Source: Deltaproteobacteria bacterium
GTDB lineage: Bacteria > Desulfobacterota > Desulfobacteria > Desulfobacterales > JAUVGT01
Assembly: GCA_030593645.1 (NCBI GenBank)
Contig: JAUVGT010000015.1
Coordinates: forward strand, 1 to 23,621
Length of the DNA stretch: 23,621 bases
Direction of reading: 5' to 3'
Both the position numbers and the translations under genes were made by a program. Shown here piece by piece: positions 7,947-15,625 of this stretch. The notes below the pieces were generated by a model, which made no database searches, was not told where the DNA came from, and saw only the letters and a program-made list of their open reading frames with translations. Position 1 is the first letter of the stretch; the number at the start of each line of letters is the position of its first letter.

Positions 7947-9176
7947 TTACTCCTGTATTTCCTGGTTTGCAATTACTGCATCCTCTGTCTGTACCGGATG
8001 ACCAGCCGCTTTTCTTATGGTATTAAGCACTTCAGCCGGGTCCAGTACTTCACCACCCGGCCGATGTACACCAAATACAGCGGCTTCACCGGCAGCGCAT
8101 CTTTCAACTTCCCGAACAATCTGCCCCATATTAATCTCCGGTACCACAAACGCTTTCACTGATTTGGCAAGCCTTCTAATTTTTTCTTCAGAAAAGGGCC
8201 ATACCGTAATCAGGCGAAGCAATCCCACCCTGATACCCTCTTTTCTTGCCAGCTCAATCGGCCATAACGCGGTTCTTGCCGAAATACCGTATGACACGAC
8301 CACAACTTCCGCGTCATCCAGATCCTTTTCTTCCACCCAGATAATATCATCTTTATTATCCCGGATCTTACTGATGAGGCGTTCCATGTTCCATTCATTA
8401 CCTTTGGCGCTCATATCCGGATATCCACGCTCATCATGTGTCAAACCTGTCACATGGAAACGGAATCCATCTCCTGCTTTGGCCATTGGGGAAACACGAA
8501 CTCCACCCTTACAGTGAGTCATATCCCGGTAGATCCTGAAGTGATCCGGTTCAACATCACCTTTCCTCACCATCGGCCGGCTGATGATTTCTATTTCTTC
8601 GGGATCGGGGATAACCACTTTTTCAGTCATATGCCCGACTTCAGCGTCAGCCATCACCAAAACCGGTGTACGGTATTTTTCTGCCAGGTTAAAGGCCCTG
8701 ATGGTCAGATCAAAAAATTCCTGTGGCGAGCCCGGACAAAGAGCGATAATTTCGTAATCCCCATGGGACCCCCACTTTGCCTGCATCATATCCTGCTGGC
8801 CGACTAAAGTCGGCAGGCCCGTGGAGGGGCCTCCTCTCTGTACATTAATCACTACACAGGGTGTTTCCAGCATGATTCCAAGTCCAAGATTTTCCATCAT
8901 TAATGAAAAACCGGGGCCGCTTGTGGCTGTCATCGATTTGACACCTGACCAGGAACCGCCGAGAATCGCGTTCATGGAGGCAATTTCATCCTCCATCTGA
9001 ATATAAACACCACCGATTTGCGGCATCCTGGTGGACATTCTTTCCGCGATTTCCGTCGCGGGTGTGATCGGATAACCGGCGAAAAACCTGCAGCCTGCCA
9101 GGAGTGCCCCTTCAGCCGCGGCATAATCACCCAGCATAAAATGGTCACCGGTTAGCAAACCTTTCTGTTCTTTCAT
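7947..9176 (-). CDS. korA: 2-oxoacid:ferredoxin oxidoreductase, alpha subunit
   Basis: A 409-residue alpha subunit of the KorA/VorB class. The N-terminal pyrimidine-binding domain has GNxAxAEGAL-like GDYAAAEGALLAG, then GYPITPATEI (about residues 35-44), QMEDEIASMNA with the conserved Glu, and the TSGPGFSLM and QRGGPSTGLPT loops typical of the family. The C-terminal transketolase-like domain contains VVVVSYGISAR and RLITVWPFSEE. It supplies half of the ThDP site and the CoA-contacting domain. The ATG overlaps the korD stop codon (ATGA), indicating translational coupling, with GAGGAA five bases upstream. It ends 5 bases before the korBC fusion start. The length and motifs are complete and nothing looks degraded. 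2-Oxoglutarate is the most likely substrate because this alpha type with a separate delta ferredoxin is common for Kor, but 2-oxoisovalerate-type enzymes are close relatives. Confidence 0.92.
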   Translation of the reverse strand: MKEQKGLLTGDHFMLGDYAAAEGALLAGCRFFAGYPITPATEIAERMSTRMPQIGGVYIQMEDEIASMNAILGGSWSGVKSMTATSGPGFSLMMENLGLGIMLETPCVVINVQRGGPSTGLPTLVGQQDMMQAKWGSHGDYEIIALCPGSPQEFFDLTIRAFNLAEKYRTPVLVMADAEVGHMTEKVVIPDPEEIEIISRPMVRKGDVEPDHFRIYRDMTHCKGGVRVSPMAKAGDGFRFHVTGLTHDERGYPDMSAKGNEWNMERLISKIRDNKDDIIWVEEKDLDDAEVVVVSYGISARTALWPIELARKEGIRVGLLRLITVWPFSEEKIRRLAKSVKAFVVPEINMGQIVREVERCAAGEAAVFGVHRPGGEVLDPAEVLNTIRKAAGHPVQTEDAVIANQEIQE

Positions 9177-9478
9177 GATTGTTCCTCAGCCTTTCCTTTT
9201 GTTTCCACCTTTTCCGGTGTTCGTTTTCCCTTATCTTCAATATATATGGCAAAGTCCGGACAGAGCAATGAACACAAACCACAGTTTACGCAATGTTTGC
9301 TGTCATTAATTTCAGGCGGATGATATCCTTTGGAATTTGTGCTTTTCGACATCACAAGCACACCCTGGGGACAGAATTCAACACAAAATCCGCACCCCTT
9401 GCACCGATCCTCAATTATATGGATGATACCGCATGGGACCTTTATCTTGTCCTGGTCCAGAGGTTTTCTCCAGTACAT
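9173..9478 (-). CDS. korD: 2-oxoacid:ferredoxin oxidoreductase, delta (ferredoxin) subunit
   Basis: A 101-residue 2x[4Fe-4S] ferredoxin subunit, first gene of the six-gene operon. Cluster motifs are Cys26/29/32/36 (CKGCGFCVEFCP) and Cys63/66/69/73 (CVNCGLCSLLCP). It would carry electrons from the ThDP/Fe-S core to ferredoxin or to the HdrA-like protein. The start is the ATG at 9478, giving MYWRKPLDQD, with GGAGA about 8 bases upstream. An in-frame ATG at 9550 would add 24 residues, but those bases belong to a repeat remnant and the added residues resemble no ferredoxin. The C-terminal 20 residues are a Lys/Glu-rich tail. The promoter should lie within 9480-9700. Confidence 0.92.
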   Translation of the reverse strand: MYWRKPLDQDKIKVPCGIIHIIEDRCKGCGFCVEFCPQGVLVMSKSTNSKGYHPPEINDSKHCVNCGLCSLLCPDFAIYIEDKGKRTPEKVETKGKAEEQS

Positions 9479-9500
9479 TGAAAAGTCTCCTTTATAAATA

Positions 9501-9545
9501 GTGATGGTCTCGTAACTCGTAAAACGTCCGAATGTGACGGTTTGA
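9501..9545. repeat. Remnant of MITE-like element (left end only)
   Basis: GTGATGGTCTCGTAA followed by CGTCCGAATGTGACGGTTT matches the left terminus of the complete copies with a short insertion, and then homology stops. It sits just upstream of the korD ribosome site and so forms part of the leader of that operon. Confidence 0.65.
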
Positions 9546-9587
9546 AACAATCTCCAGGGTTCAGCGGGCAGGGTCTATCCGAAAAAA

Positions 9588-9607
9588 TACAGCCTATTAC
9601 AGCCTAT
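9588..9607. repeat. Tandem 10-bp direct repeat TACAGCCTAT x2
   Basis: Two exact head-to-tail copies of TACAGCCTAT (9588-9597, 9598-9607) in the kor leader, the second running into the palindrome at 9606-9618. It may be part of a regulator-binding region or a replication slip; its function is unknown. Confidence 0.6.
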
Positions 9608-9618
9608 GGTCAGACCAT
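9606..9618. promoter_or_regulatory. Candidate FadR/GntR-family operator upstream of the kor operon
   Basis: ATGGTCAGACCAT is a perfect 6-bp inverted repeat around a single base. Its core TGGTCNGACCA matches the general operator style of FadR-subfamily GntR regulators, which often control organic-acid metabolism. It is about 130 bases before the korD start and downstream of a possible -35 box, where binding would block transcription. The regulator gene is not in this window. Confidence 0.4.
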
Positions 9619-9638
9619 TTTAAAGCCCTGTTCGAGCG

Positions 9639-9667
9639 TAGCTACACGTCTATTTAATTTTTGTCAA
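9639..9667 (-). promoter_or_regulatory. Possible sigma-70 promoter of the kor-hdr operon
   Basis: On the minus strand a perfect TTGACA occupies 9667-9662. The hexamer 17 bases downstream, TAGCTA (9644-9639), is a poor -10 box. It is listed because it is the only good -35 in the korD upstream region and because the palindrome at 9606-9618 would lie just after the start point. Confidence 0.25.
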
Positions 9668-9675
9668 GTCAATAA

Positions 9676-9830
9676 TTGATGGTCTTGTAAAAAGTCCGAA
9701 TGTGACGGTTTCGTAAAGAGTTCAAATTCAAGGCGTGCAAATTTTGTAATGATGAAGCGTACTTATCGTACGTTAAATCATTGCAAAATGCAGCACAACG
9801 CAGAAGTTGGACTTTTTACGGAACCGTCAA
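9676..9830. repeat. MITE-like inverted-repeat element, copy 2 (155 bp)
   Basis: A complete copy with left end TTGATGGTCTTGTAAAAAGT and right end (read inward) TTGACGGTTCCGTAAAAAGT. It is flanked by the 3-bp repeat TAA at 9673-9675 and 9831-9833. It lacks the central CCCTGTTAAAT stem of copies 1 and 3 and has CGTACGTTAAAT instead. It lies between the convergence-free ends of two minus-strand operons: downstream of gatD and upstream of korD. The remaining bases of the 9479-9887 gap hold the remnant, the tandem repeat and the regulatory candidates listed separately. Confidence 0.8.
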
Positions 9831-9887
9831 TAAAAGACTTTTCAATTTCTTAACCAGTTTTACAAAATCCAACGCAGACCAGCCCCA

Positions 9888-11270
9888 TCACTTATGAAAA
9901 TGCTTTAGAAAATCTTCAACCTCCGGTATCCCGCCCTGGAGGATCAGATAACCATTATAGGGTTCTCTTTCAGTAATCTCACTGCAGATCGGGGTCAGCA
10001 TGATCTCTTTTACTTTTTTAAGATCATCGGTTTGTCCAAGCGTCCATCCAAGTTTAATATATCCGACTTCAGGCAGCATATTCTCGGCAGGAATCACACC
10101 AAGATTCATGATATCCCTTCCGGTTTCATAAACAAACATATGGGTGTAACCCCACAGGGTTTGTACCGTCATATATACGGCCACATTCTTCTTGTTTGCC
10201 CTGTCGAGTGCTTTGTAGACAGGCTTATTCACATGGCCAAGACCTGTCCCGGCAATAATGATACCCCTGTATCCATTATCCACGAGTGAATCGATAATAT
10301 CCGGGTGCATGTTGGGATAATAATACAACAGGGATACTTTTTCTTCAAAAAACGGATATATTTCCACATTTCGATCATTTCGCCTTTTTCTGTAGTCTTT
10401 TTTAAGCGGTTTAATATTGTCCTTCTCAACCGTCGCCAGCGGAATGTCACCGATTGTCCTGAATGTTGATCTGTAGGACGAATGCATTTTTCTGACCCGG
10501 GTCCCCGGATGAAGTATCGCATATTCATCAGAAGTCGGCCCGAACATACAAACCATGACTTCGGCAATATCACTGTACGCGGCCGCACTGCAGGAATGGA
10601 TCAAATTGAGAGCGGCATCTGACGACGGACGGTCGGAAGACCGCTGTGAGCCCACCATGATGATCGGAACAGGTGAATTCTGTACCATAAACGCAAGTGC
10701 CGAGGCCGTATGATGCATTGTGTCCGTGCCATGACCGATCACAATTCCGTCAATTCCCCTTCGAATTTCATCCCCGATAGCGTTTGCAAGAATTTTATAC
10801 TGTTTCGGTCCCATGTTCTCGCTGAATACGGCAAAAAGCTTCTCCGTCTCAAGGTTGCAGATATCGGCCAGTTCAGGAACAGCCCCATAAAGTTCGCCCG
10901 GTGAAAATGCGGGAATCACAGCCCCGGTTCTGTAATCGAGCCTGGATGCGATTGTTCCTCCGGTCCCGAACAGCTTAATGTTCGGCTTGCCTTTGGTCAT
11001 TGGAAATTCTTTTTCAGGAATTTTGTAATTGGCTTTTTTATAGCCGAATTCCTTCATGTTGGTGATTGTATTTACCGCGATGCCTACATTATATCCCGTA
11101 GCCAGTTTTAATACCAGGTGTCTGTCATCGTCATTTTCAGATCTTGGTAAAACAATCCCCTTGAAATTCCCCCGGGTGGTATCGACCCGGGTTTCGCTCC
11201 ATACACGGATATTGAATTTTTTCAATACGGTAAGTGCTTCACCCCTATACCCTTTAAACATTTCAAGCAT
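9888..11270 (-). CDS. gatD: Glutamyl-tRNA(Gln) amidotransferase subunit D (archaeal type)
   Basis: A 460-residue GatD, the asparaginase-like subunit that releases ammonia from Gln or Asn for amidation of Glu-tRNA(Gln) on GatE. The N-terminal 75 residues form the GatD-specific beta domain (GYRGEALTVLKK, NFKGIVLPRSE, LKLATGYNVGI), absent from plain L-asparaginases. The catalytic domain begins GTGGTIASR (102-110, Thr106) and includes HGTDTM (180-185, Thr182-Asp183) and Lys261 in GTRVRKMHSS, matching the Thr, Thr-Asp, Lys set of the family. The length is close to the archaeal norm. AGGAGG six bases before the ATG is the best ribosome site in the operon. The start overlaps the gatE stop by 8 bases, as expected for subunits made in equal amounts. 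GatD is described as archaeal, so its presence here implies transfer or an overlooked bacterial lineage. Confidence 0.93.
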   Translation of the reverse strand: MLEMFKGYRGEALTVLKKFNIRVWSETRVDTTRGNFKGIVLPRSENDDDRHLVLKLATGYNVGIAVNTITNMKEFGYKKANYKIPEKEFPMTKGKPNIKLFGTGGTIASRLDYRTGAVIPAFSPGELYGAVPELADICNLETEKLFAVFSENMGPKQYKILANAIGDEIRRGIDGIVIGHGTDTMHHTASALAFMVQNSPVPIIMVGSQRSSDRPSSDAALNLIHSCSAAAYSDIAEVMVCMFGPTSDEYAILHPGTRVRKMHSSYRSTFRTIGDIPLATVEKDNIKPLKKDYRKRRNDRNVEIYPFFEEKVSLLYYYPNMHPDIIDSLVDNGYRGIIIAGTGLGHVNKPVYKALDRANKKNVAVYMTVQTLWGYTHMFVYETGRDIMNLGVIPAENMLPEVGYIKLGWTLGQTDDLKKVKEIMLTPICSEITEREPYNGYLILQGGIPEVEDFLKHFHK

Positions 11271-13242
11271 TGCAGACCTCCTCGATCTCTTTTCTTAAAG
11301 TCTTCATGCGTATATTCCCTAGAGCGAGTTCACGCAGATGCCCCATGATCCATGCAACTTCGGCAGCGGGATCTTTTGAATATCTTATCTCTCGAAACTT
11401 TTCCTTCAGGACAGACACATTGGATAGAATTTCCTCTTTTGTAGCCGGGATATATTTGATGGTAATGAGTACCGATTCAAAATCCATATTCGGATACTGA
11501 TAAACAACCTTAAGCATTTCCCTGATGATTTCATGCCCCAGTTTTTTTTGATGAATAAATTTAAACAAAGTATACAGCTTCTCCGGAATAAACAAAGAAG
11601 AAGGCTTAAAATGTCCTTCAATATATCTTAAATGATGCCCGATCAGACATCCCAAAAAAATCGGGGATGCTTTAAAGTCAGAAATAATACGAGTCATTAA
11701 AGGACAGAAATTGCATTTTAATATATAGGTGTATGTGTCTTCGGGAATTTTCCATTTTTTAAGCTGGGTAAACCGTGAAGAGATTTCCTCTGGCATTCTA
11801 TCCCTTGCCAGATCAATCATATTTTCTGTAATGGGAATGGGTGCTGAATCGGTGTCCGGATACATGCGGTTCGGACCCGGGAGCACCCGCTCAAATACAG
11901 TGGTTCCATTTTTAAGGGACTTACGGGTTTCAGGGGGTACACCGTCAAATGCAAGAACACAGCGTTCTTCCACTGTTTCCAGCGCAGTTTTCATATCATC
12001 TTCATGGCTCCTGAAAATAATCTGCGCATCATTTTCCCCGGCCCCAAGCGTTTTTCTTGCTTTTTCAAGGTCGGCCATATTCAGTTCACCTTCGAATTCT
12101 TCCGAGTACAGCATATTCGGTTTATCAAGACATGCAATAACCTTTAAGCGGTCACTGATCTCATTCGCAAAGGTTGTTCCCGGTTGGGTAAAAAAAGAAA
12201 GTATATTTTTAAACCCGGGAAGATTAACAGCGATTATCAGATAACCCTTCTCCAATGACTTTTTTAGAAATCCCGTTTTCAAATCAACCGCTTTCGATGA
12301 AATCCGAACACTCGTTGCCTTCCATTTGGATTTTTTCAGGCCCCTGAGGGCAAGATCTTTTTTTATTTCAAGAAGCGCTTTCTGCCTGAACGCTTCATTA
12401 TGGGTGAGCAGGGGTATCATCCTGAGCTTCGAGACACCTTTTATTTCAACACGAGTTCCCCCTTTTATGCTGACATTCACATCCTGTCTGGCGGCACCGA
12501 TACCTGTCCTGACCTTGTTGGTGCTCCGGGTAAGAAACCTGAGATACTGACCGGCTTCGACCGCCTCATCCGGAGTTAACAGCACAGGTTCTGTAACAGT
12601 TTCAATCAGAGGAATTCCAAGTCTGTCTGTTGTATATATCCTCTTATGCCCAATATCCGATACTTCCCGGCAGGAATCTTCCTCGATGCTAAGCTGTATA
12701 ATCTTGATGTTCTTCCCACGCAATGGAATACTGCCATCAATTCCAACAATAGCTGTTCTCTGGAAACCGGTTGGGATGCTGCCATCCAGGTATTGTTTTC
12801 GTGTAATATGCAGTTCCCCCACAATACTTGTCTTTAAAATGAGTGCCACCTCCAGGGCTGTTTCAAGGGCTTCCCTGTTCAGTTTAAATGGCGGCGTGTC
12901 ATCTATTTCATAGGTGCAGGCAGTACTGTTCTTGATCCAATAGAAAATATTTTTTCTTGTTTTAAACTCCATCAGGGCGGTACCATCATACTCTCCCAGC
13001 TCACTTAAGGTGGGTCGCATATGCCGTACGATCTCAGCATCAAAATCCGTGCGATCCTGATAAAAACCGGCAGGACACCTGCAGAACAGTTTTTTTTCAG
13101 TCTTGAGCTGCTGATGAATTTCCAGACCGCACCTGAAACCGAGCTTTGAATACGTTACCGTTTTTGCTTTATTTCTATGGATATATCCAACACGTTTTTT
13201 TGTCTTCGTATAATTCTCACCGTTTACTTTGCAAACACCCAT
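11263..13242 (-). CDS. gatE: Glutamyl-tRNA(Gln) amidotransferase subunit E (archaeal type)
   Basis: A 659-residue GatE, the tRNA-binding kinase/amidase subunit. The core starts with LGFRCGLEIHQQL (34-46) and LFCRCP. The PET112-type cradle has DRLGIPLIETVTEP and ARQDVNVSIKGGTRVEIKGV. An AspRS-like GAD insertion, found in GatE but not in GatB, follows (about 330-470, near PGFKNILSFF through PNMLYSEEFEGEL). Then come FERVLPGPNRMYPDTD and a YqeY-like tail to the end. The preferred start is the ATG at 13242, with AGGGAG (13252-13257) nine bases upstream; an ATG at 13263 and a TTG at 13281 are alternatives. The N terminus still has about 30 basic residues before the usual archaeal start point. The tail end (LRELALGNIRMKTLRKEI) lacks the RGK-DGK-like signature I expect there. 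It is the second gene after the methyltransferase, 48 bases apart. Confidence 0.93.
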   Translation of the reverse strand: MGVCKVNGENYTKTKKRVGYIHRNKAKTVTYSKLGFRCGLEIHQQLKTEKKLFCRCPAGFYQDRTDFDAEIVRHMRPTLSELGEYDGTALMEFKTRKNIFYWIKNSTACTYEIDDTPPFKLNREALETALEVALILKTSIVGELHITRKQYLDGSIPTGFQRTAIVGIDGSIPLRGKNIKIIQLSIEEDSCREVSDIGHKRIYTTDRLGIPLIETVTEPVLLTPDEAVEAGQYLRFLTRSTNKVRTGIGAARQDVNVSIKGGTRVEIKGVSKLRMIPLLTHNEAFRQKALLEIKKDLALRGLKKSKWKATSVRISSKAVDLKTGFLKKSLEKGYLIIAVNLPGFKNILSFFTQPGTTFANEISDRLKVIACLDKPNMLYSEEFEGELNMADLEKARKTLGAGENDAQIIFRSHEDDMKTALETVEERCVLAFDGVPPETRKSLKNGTTVFERVLPGPNRMYPDTDSAPIPITENMIDLARDRMPEEISSRFTQLKKWKIPEDTYTYILKCNFCPLMTRIISDFKASPIFLGCLIGHHLRYIEGHFKPSSLFIPEKLYTLFKFIHQKKLGHEIIREMLKVVYQYPNMDFESVLITIKYIPATKEEILSNVSVLKEKFREIRYSKDPAAEVAWIMGHLRELALGNIRMKTLRKEIEEVCNA

Positions 13243-13290
13243 CAGCAACTGCTCCCTTTTCATGATTAGAAGTGGTTTCAAAGCCTTCTT

Positions 13291-14217
13291 TTATGTCATG
13301 TCTTTTTTTCGCTTAATGACAAGAAACATATACTTCTTCTCGTTTTCAAACCGTTCCGGATTGATTACTTCTATTCCGTCATTTACTAATTTTTCCAGGT
13401 GGTGTACAATATCCTTGAAAAGATAATGAAACCCGGGCTGTTTTGTTCTGAACTTTTCAAATGTAAAATTCATTATCGGCAGCCCCAGCCTGTTGGCCCA
13501 CATATACACATATTTTAATGTAACCAGTATGTTCTTTGTGATATCTTTTTCATGTATAATGGAAAACCGGTTTTCATTGATTTTTTCCAGAAAGCGACCC
13601 CAGAAGTGACCTGATTTTTCAAATGACCGGCCTTTTCTGAAATAATCACAAACCAGCCAGATGCCCCCGTTTTTAAGGATTTTATCGATAATGGCAAGCG
13701 CCTGATCAAGCTTCAGGTACTGCAGGGATTCGGAGGTGATAATAGTGCCAAAATGATTTACATATTTTTCTGAATCAATTTCCTCGAATTTACCATGGAT
13801 CAATTCAATATCGGGGTATTTTTTTTCGATATACCTGATTTGATTGATATCAGGTGTCAGGGCGACCGGTTTTAAATGTTCTTTTTGGAGCATATTTGAA
13901 AGGCCGCCCATCCCACATCCCACATCCAGAACCGGAGAATTCCGGTCTGAAATTCTTTCTAAAAACTGGCATGCATAATCATGCTGGGCTCTTTCCATAT
14001 TATTCAGACTGATATCTTCGGGTATCGTGTCAGGATTTTTAAAATACCCATAATGAAGGTAGTCTCCGGTTAATATCTCTGAATACAGTTTTAACTGTGC
14101 ATCTTTTTTAGCTCTTTTCAGCCGTTTTCTCTCCTTTTGCAGTTTGTAAACCTGATGGAGCTGCGATGGATTGAATAATTTTAAAATAATTTTTTTAAGT
14201 TCTTTCGATAGTTTCAT
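13291..14217 (-). CDS. Class I SAM-dependent methyltransferase
   Basis: A 308-residue protein with a Rossmann-type SAM fold: motif I VLDVGCGMGG (96-105), acidic end of strand 2 (ALTPDINQIRYI), motif II/III region TIITSESLQYL, and the post-motif LKNGGIWLVCDYF. Before the fold is LHYGYF with a run resembling the lid of UbiE/tocopherol or cyclopropane-synthase-like enzymes. The first 45 residues are a very basic helix-forming stretch (KELKKIILKL, KERKRLKRAKKDAQ), which could bind RNA or a membrane surface. The C-terminal 80 residues have no recognisable signature. The ATG at 14217 has AAGGAA seven bases upstream. It is the first gene of the operon with gatE and gatD, so a shared task is likely; the substrate is unknown. 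Small-molecule, lipid or tRNA methylation are all possible. Confidence 0.8.
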   Translation of the reverse strand: MKLSKELKKIILKLFNPSQLHQVYKLQKERKRLKRAKKDAQLKLYSEILTGDYLHYGYFKNPDTIPEDISLNNMERAQHDYACQFLERISDRNSPVLDVGCGMGGLSNMLQKEHLKPVALTPDINQIRYIEKKYPDIELIHGKFEEIDSEKYVNHFGTIITSESLQYLKLDQALAIIDKILKNGGIWLVCDYFRKGRSFEKSGHFWGRFLEKINENRFSIIHEKDITKNILVTLKYVYMWANRLGLPIMNFTFEKFRTKQPGFHYLFKDIVHHLEKLVNDGIEVINPERFENEKKYMFLVIKRKKDMT

Positions 14218-14373
14218 TGATCATTTCCTTTATACCAGCCACATTCATTGTGATCCCATTTACAAATTATCTCGGCATAAATACATTACAAGACTTGATA
14301 TTACAATAATATTCTGGCAGATAGAATATACGTGTTGGAAAAAAGATACAAAAAAACAAAGGAGAATGAAAGT
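14218..14373. promoter_or_regulatory. Divergent promoter region between methyltransferase-gatED and thrC-like genes
   Basis: 156 AT-rich bases separate the two divergently transcribed genes and must contain both promoters. AAGGAA (14225-14230, minus) and GGAG (14361-14364, plus) are the two ribosome sites. I see no convincing paired -35/-10 boxes, sigma-54 site or operator palindrome. Confidence 0.5.
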
Positions 14374-15576
14374 ATGTATGTTTCACACTTGGAATGCCCA
14401 AAATGCAGTTTGACTTATGAAAGCGAACGATTAATTCAATTATGCGTCTGCGGTTCCCCGCTGCTTGTTCGTTATGATCTTAACAAAATCAGAACCGTTT
14501 TTTCTAAAGATTCATTATTAAACAGGAAACCGGATCTTTGGCGATATCGGGAACTCCTGCCGGTAAAAAAACAAGAACATATCGTCTCTCTTGGAGAAGG
14601 TATGACGCCTGTTCTGCATCTTAAAAATATAGGACCTGAATTAAACATGCCGGCTCTTTATATGAAAGACGAGGGCATGCTTCCAAGCGGAACATTCAAA
14701 GATCGAGGAGCCGCGGTTGGTGTTTCCAGGGCGAAAGAGTTAGGCGTAAAAGTCCTTGCAATGCCTACAAACGGTAACGCGGGTGGTTCCTGGGCAACTT
14801 ACAGCGCCCCGGCCAACATCAGAGCCATTATTATTATGCCCAAAGACGCGCCGGCAATAAATCTTAAAGAAGTTTCCGTGAAAGGTGCCGATCTTTATCT
14901 TGTTGACGGGCTGATCAGTGACGCGGGTAAAATTGTCGGCCGCGCGGTGTCCCAGCATGGATGGTTCGACGCGTCAACTTTGAAGGAGCCATACAGGATC
15001 GAAGGTAAAAAAACAATGGGACTTGAACTGGCAGAGCAATTCAACTGGGAAATACCAGATGTCATCCTTTACCCGACAGGCGGCGGTGTTGGTATTATCG
15101 GGATATACAAGGCACTTAAAGAGCTTCAGGAGCTCGGATGGATCAATGATAAAATGCCGCGGCTTGTCTCTGTCCAGTCAACAGGCTGTGCGCCCATCGT
15201 CAAGGCATGGGAGGAAAAAAAATCCGAATCGGTATTCTGGGATAACGCAAAAACAATGGCTTTTGGAATTACAGTTCCAAAAGCCTTGGGAGATTTTCTT
15301 GTGTTAGACGCTGTTTATAAAACAGACGGCTGTGCGATCGCGGTTGAAGACAAACAAATAATAAAAGCCCAGCAGATGATAGCCGCCCGTGAAGGAGCGT
15401 TTGTATGTCCGGAAGGCGCCGCTACACTGGCAGCCGCAATTCAGCTTGTAAAAAAGAACTGGATCAAGGCGGACGACACGGTCGTCCTCCTCAACACCGG
15501 AACCGGTCTCAAGTATCCACAAACGGTAGAGACAAATCCGCCGGTACTTCAACCGGATGATTCAATCTCAATTTGA
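14374..15576 (+). CDS. thrC: Threonine synthase-like PLP enzyme
   Basis: A 400-residue fold-type II PLP enzyme. Threonine synthase turns O-phosphohomoserine into threonine plus phosphate in the cytoplasm. An N-terminal zinc-ribbon-like segment (Cys8, Cys11, Cys24, Cys26) precedes LGEGMTPV and the PLP lysine Lys109 in SGTFKDRGA. The Asn-containing loop TNGNAGGS (132-139) and the glycine loop PTGGGVGIIG bind the cofactor, and STGCAPIVKAW and NTGTGLKYP follow. These features match the bacterial/archaeal class II type of ThrC. The ATG at 14374 was chosen because GGAG lies 9 bases upstream; an earlier in-frame ATG at 14332 has no ribosome site. The gene stands alone on this strand and is divergent from methyltransferase-gatED. 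A paralogue acting on a different phospho-amino acid cannot be excluded, since no other threonine-pathway gene is nearby. Confidence 0.85.
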   Translation: MYVSHLECPKCSLTYESERLIQLCVCGSPLLVRYDLNKIRTVFSKDSLLNRKPDLWRYRELLPVKKQEHIVSLGEGMTPVLHLKNIGPELNMPALYMKDEGMLPSGTFKDRGAAVGVSRAKELGVKVLAMPTNGNAGGSWATYSAPANIRAIIIMPKDAPAINLKEVSVKGADLYLVDGLISDAGKIVGRAVSQHGWFDASTLKEPYRIEGKKTMGLELAEQFNWEIPDVILYPTGGGVGIIGIYKALKELQELGWINDKMPRLVSVQSTGCAPIVKAWEEKKSESVFWDNAKTMAFGITVPKALGDFLVLDAVYKTDGCAIAVEDKQIIKAQQMIAAREGAFVCPEGAATLAAAIQLVKKNWIKADDTVVLLNTGTGLKYPQTVETNPPVLQPDDSISI

Positions 15577-15625
15577 TTATTTTTACATATTTGGTTATAA
15601 TATAAAACTTAAAAAGTTCGAATTA

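Noticed and set aside
9479..9550. N-terminal extension of korD from an upstream ATG at 9550
   Set aside because: The added 24 residues are encoded by the repeat remnant, and a good ribosome site stands before the ATG at 9478.
9888..13242. Reading the pair as an ordinary L-asparaginase plus bacterial GatB
   Set aside because: The asparaginase-like protein has the GatD-specific N-terminal domain and the GTRVRKMH motif; the partner has the GAD insertion and archaeal GatE motifs; the genes overlap as in a subunit pair.
13243..13281. TTG start of gatE at 13281 or ATG at 13263
   Set aside because: The ATG at 13242 has AGGGAG at ideal spacing. The longer forms only lengthen an already unusual N terminus; the 13263 start remains possible.
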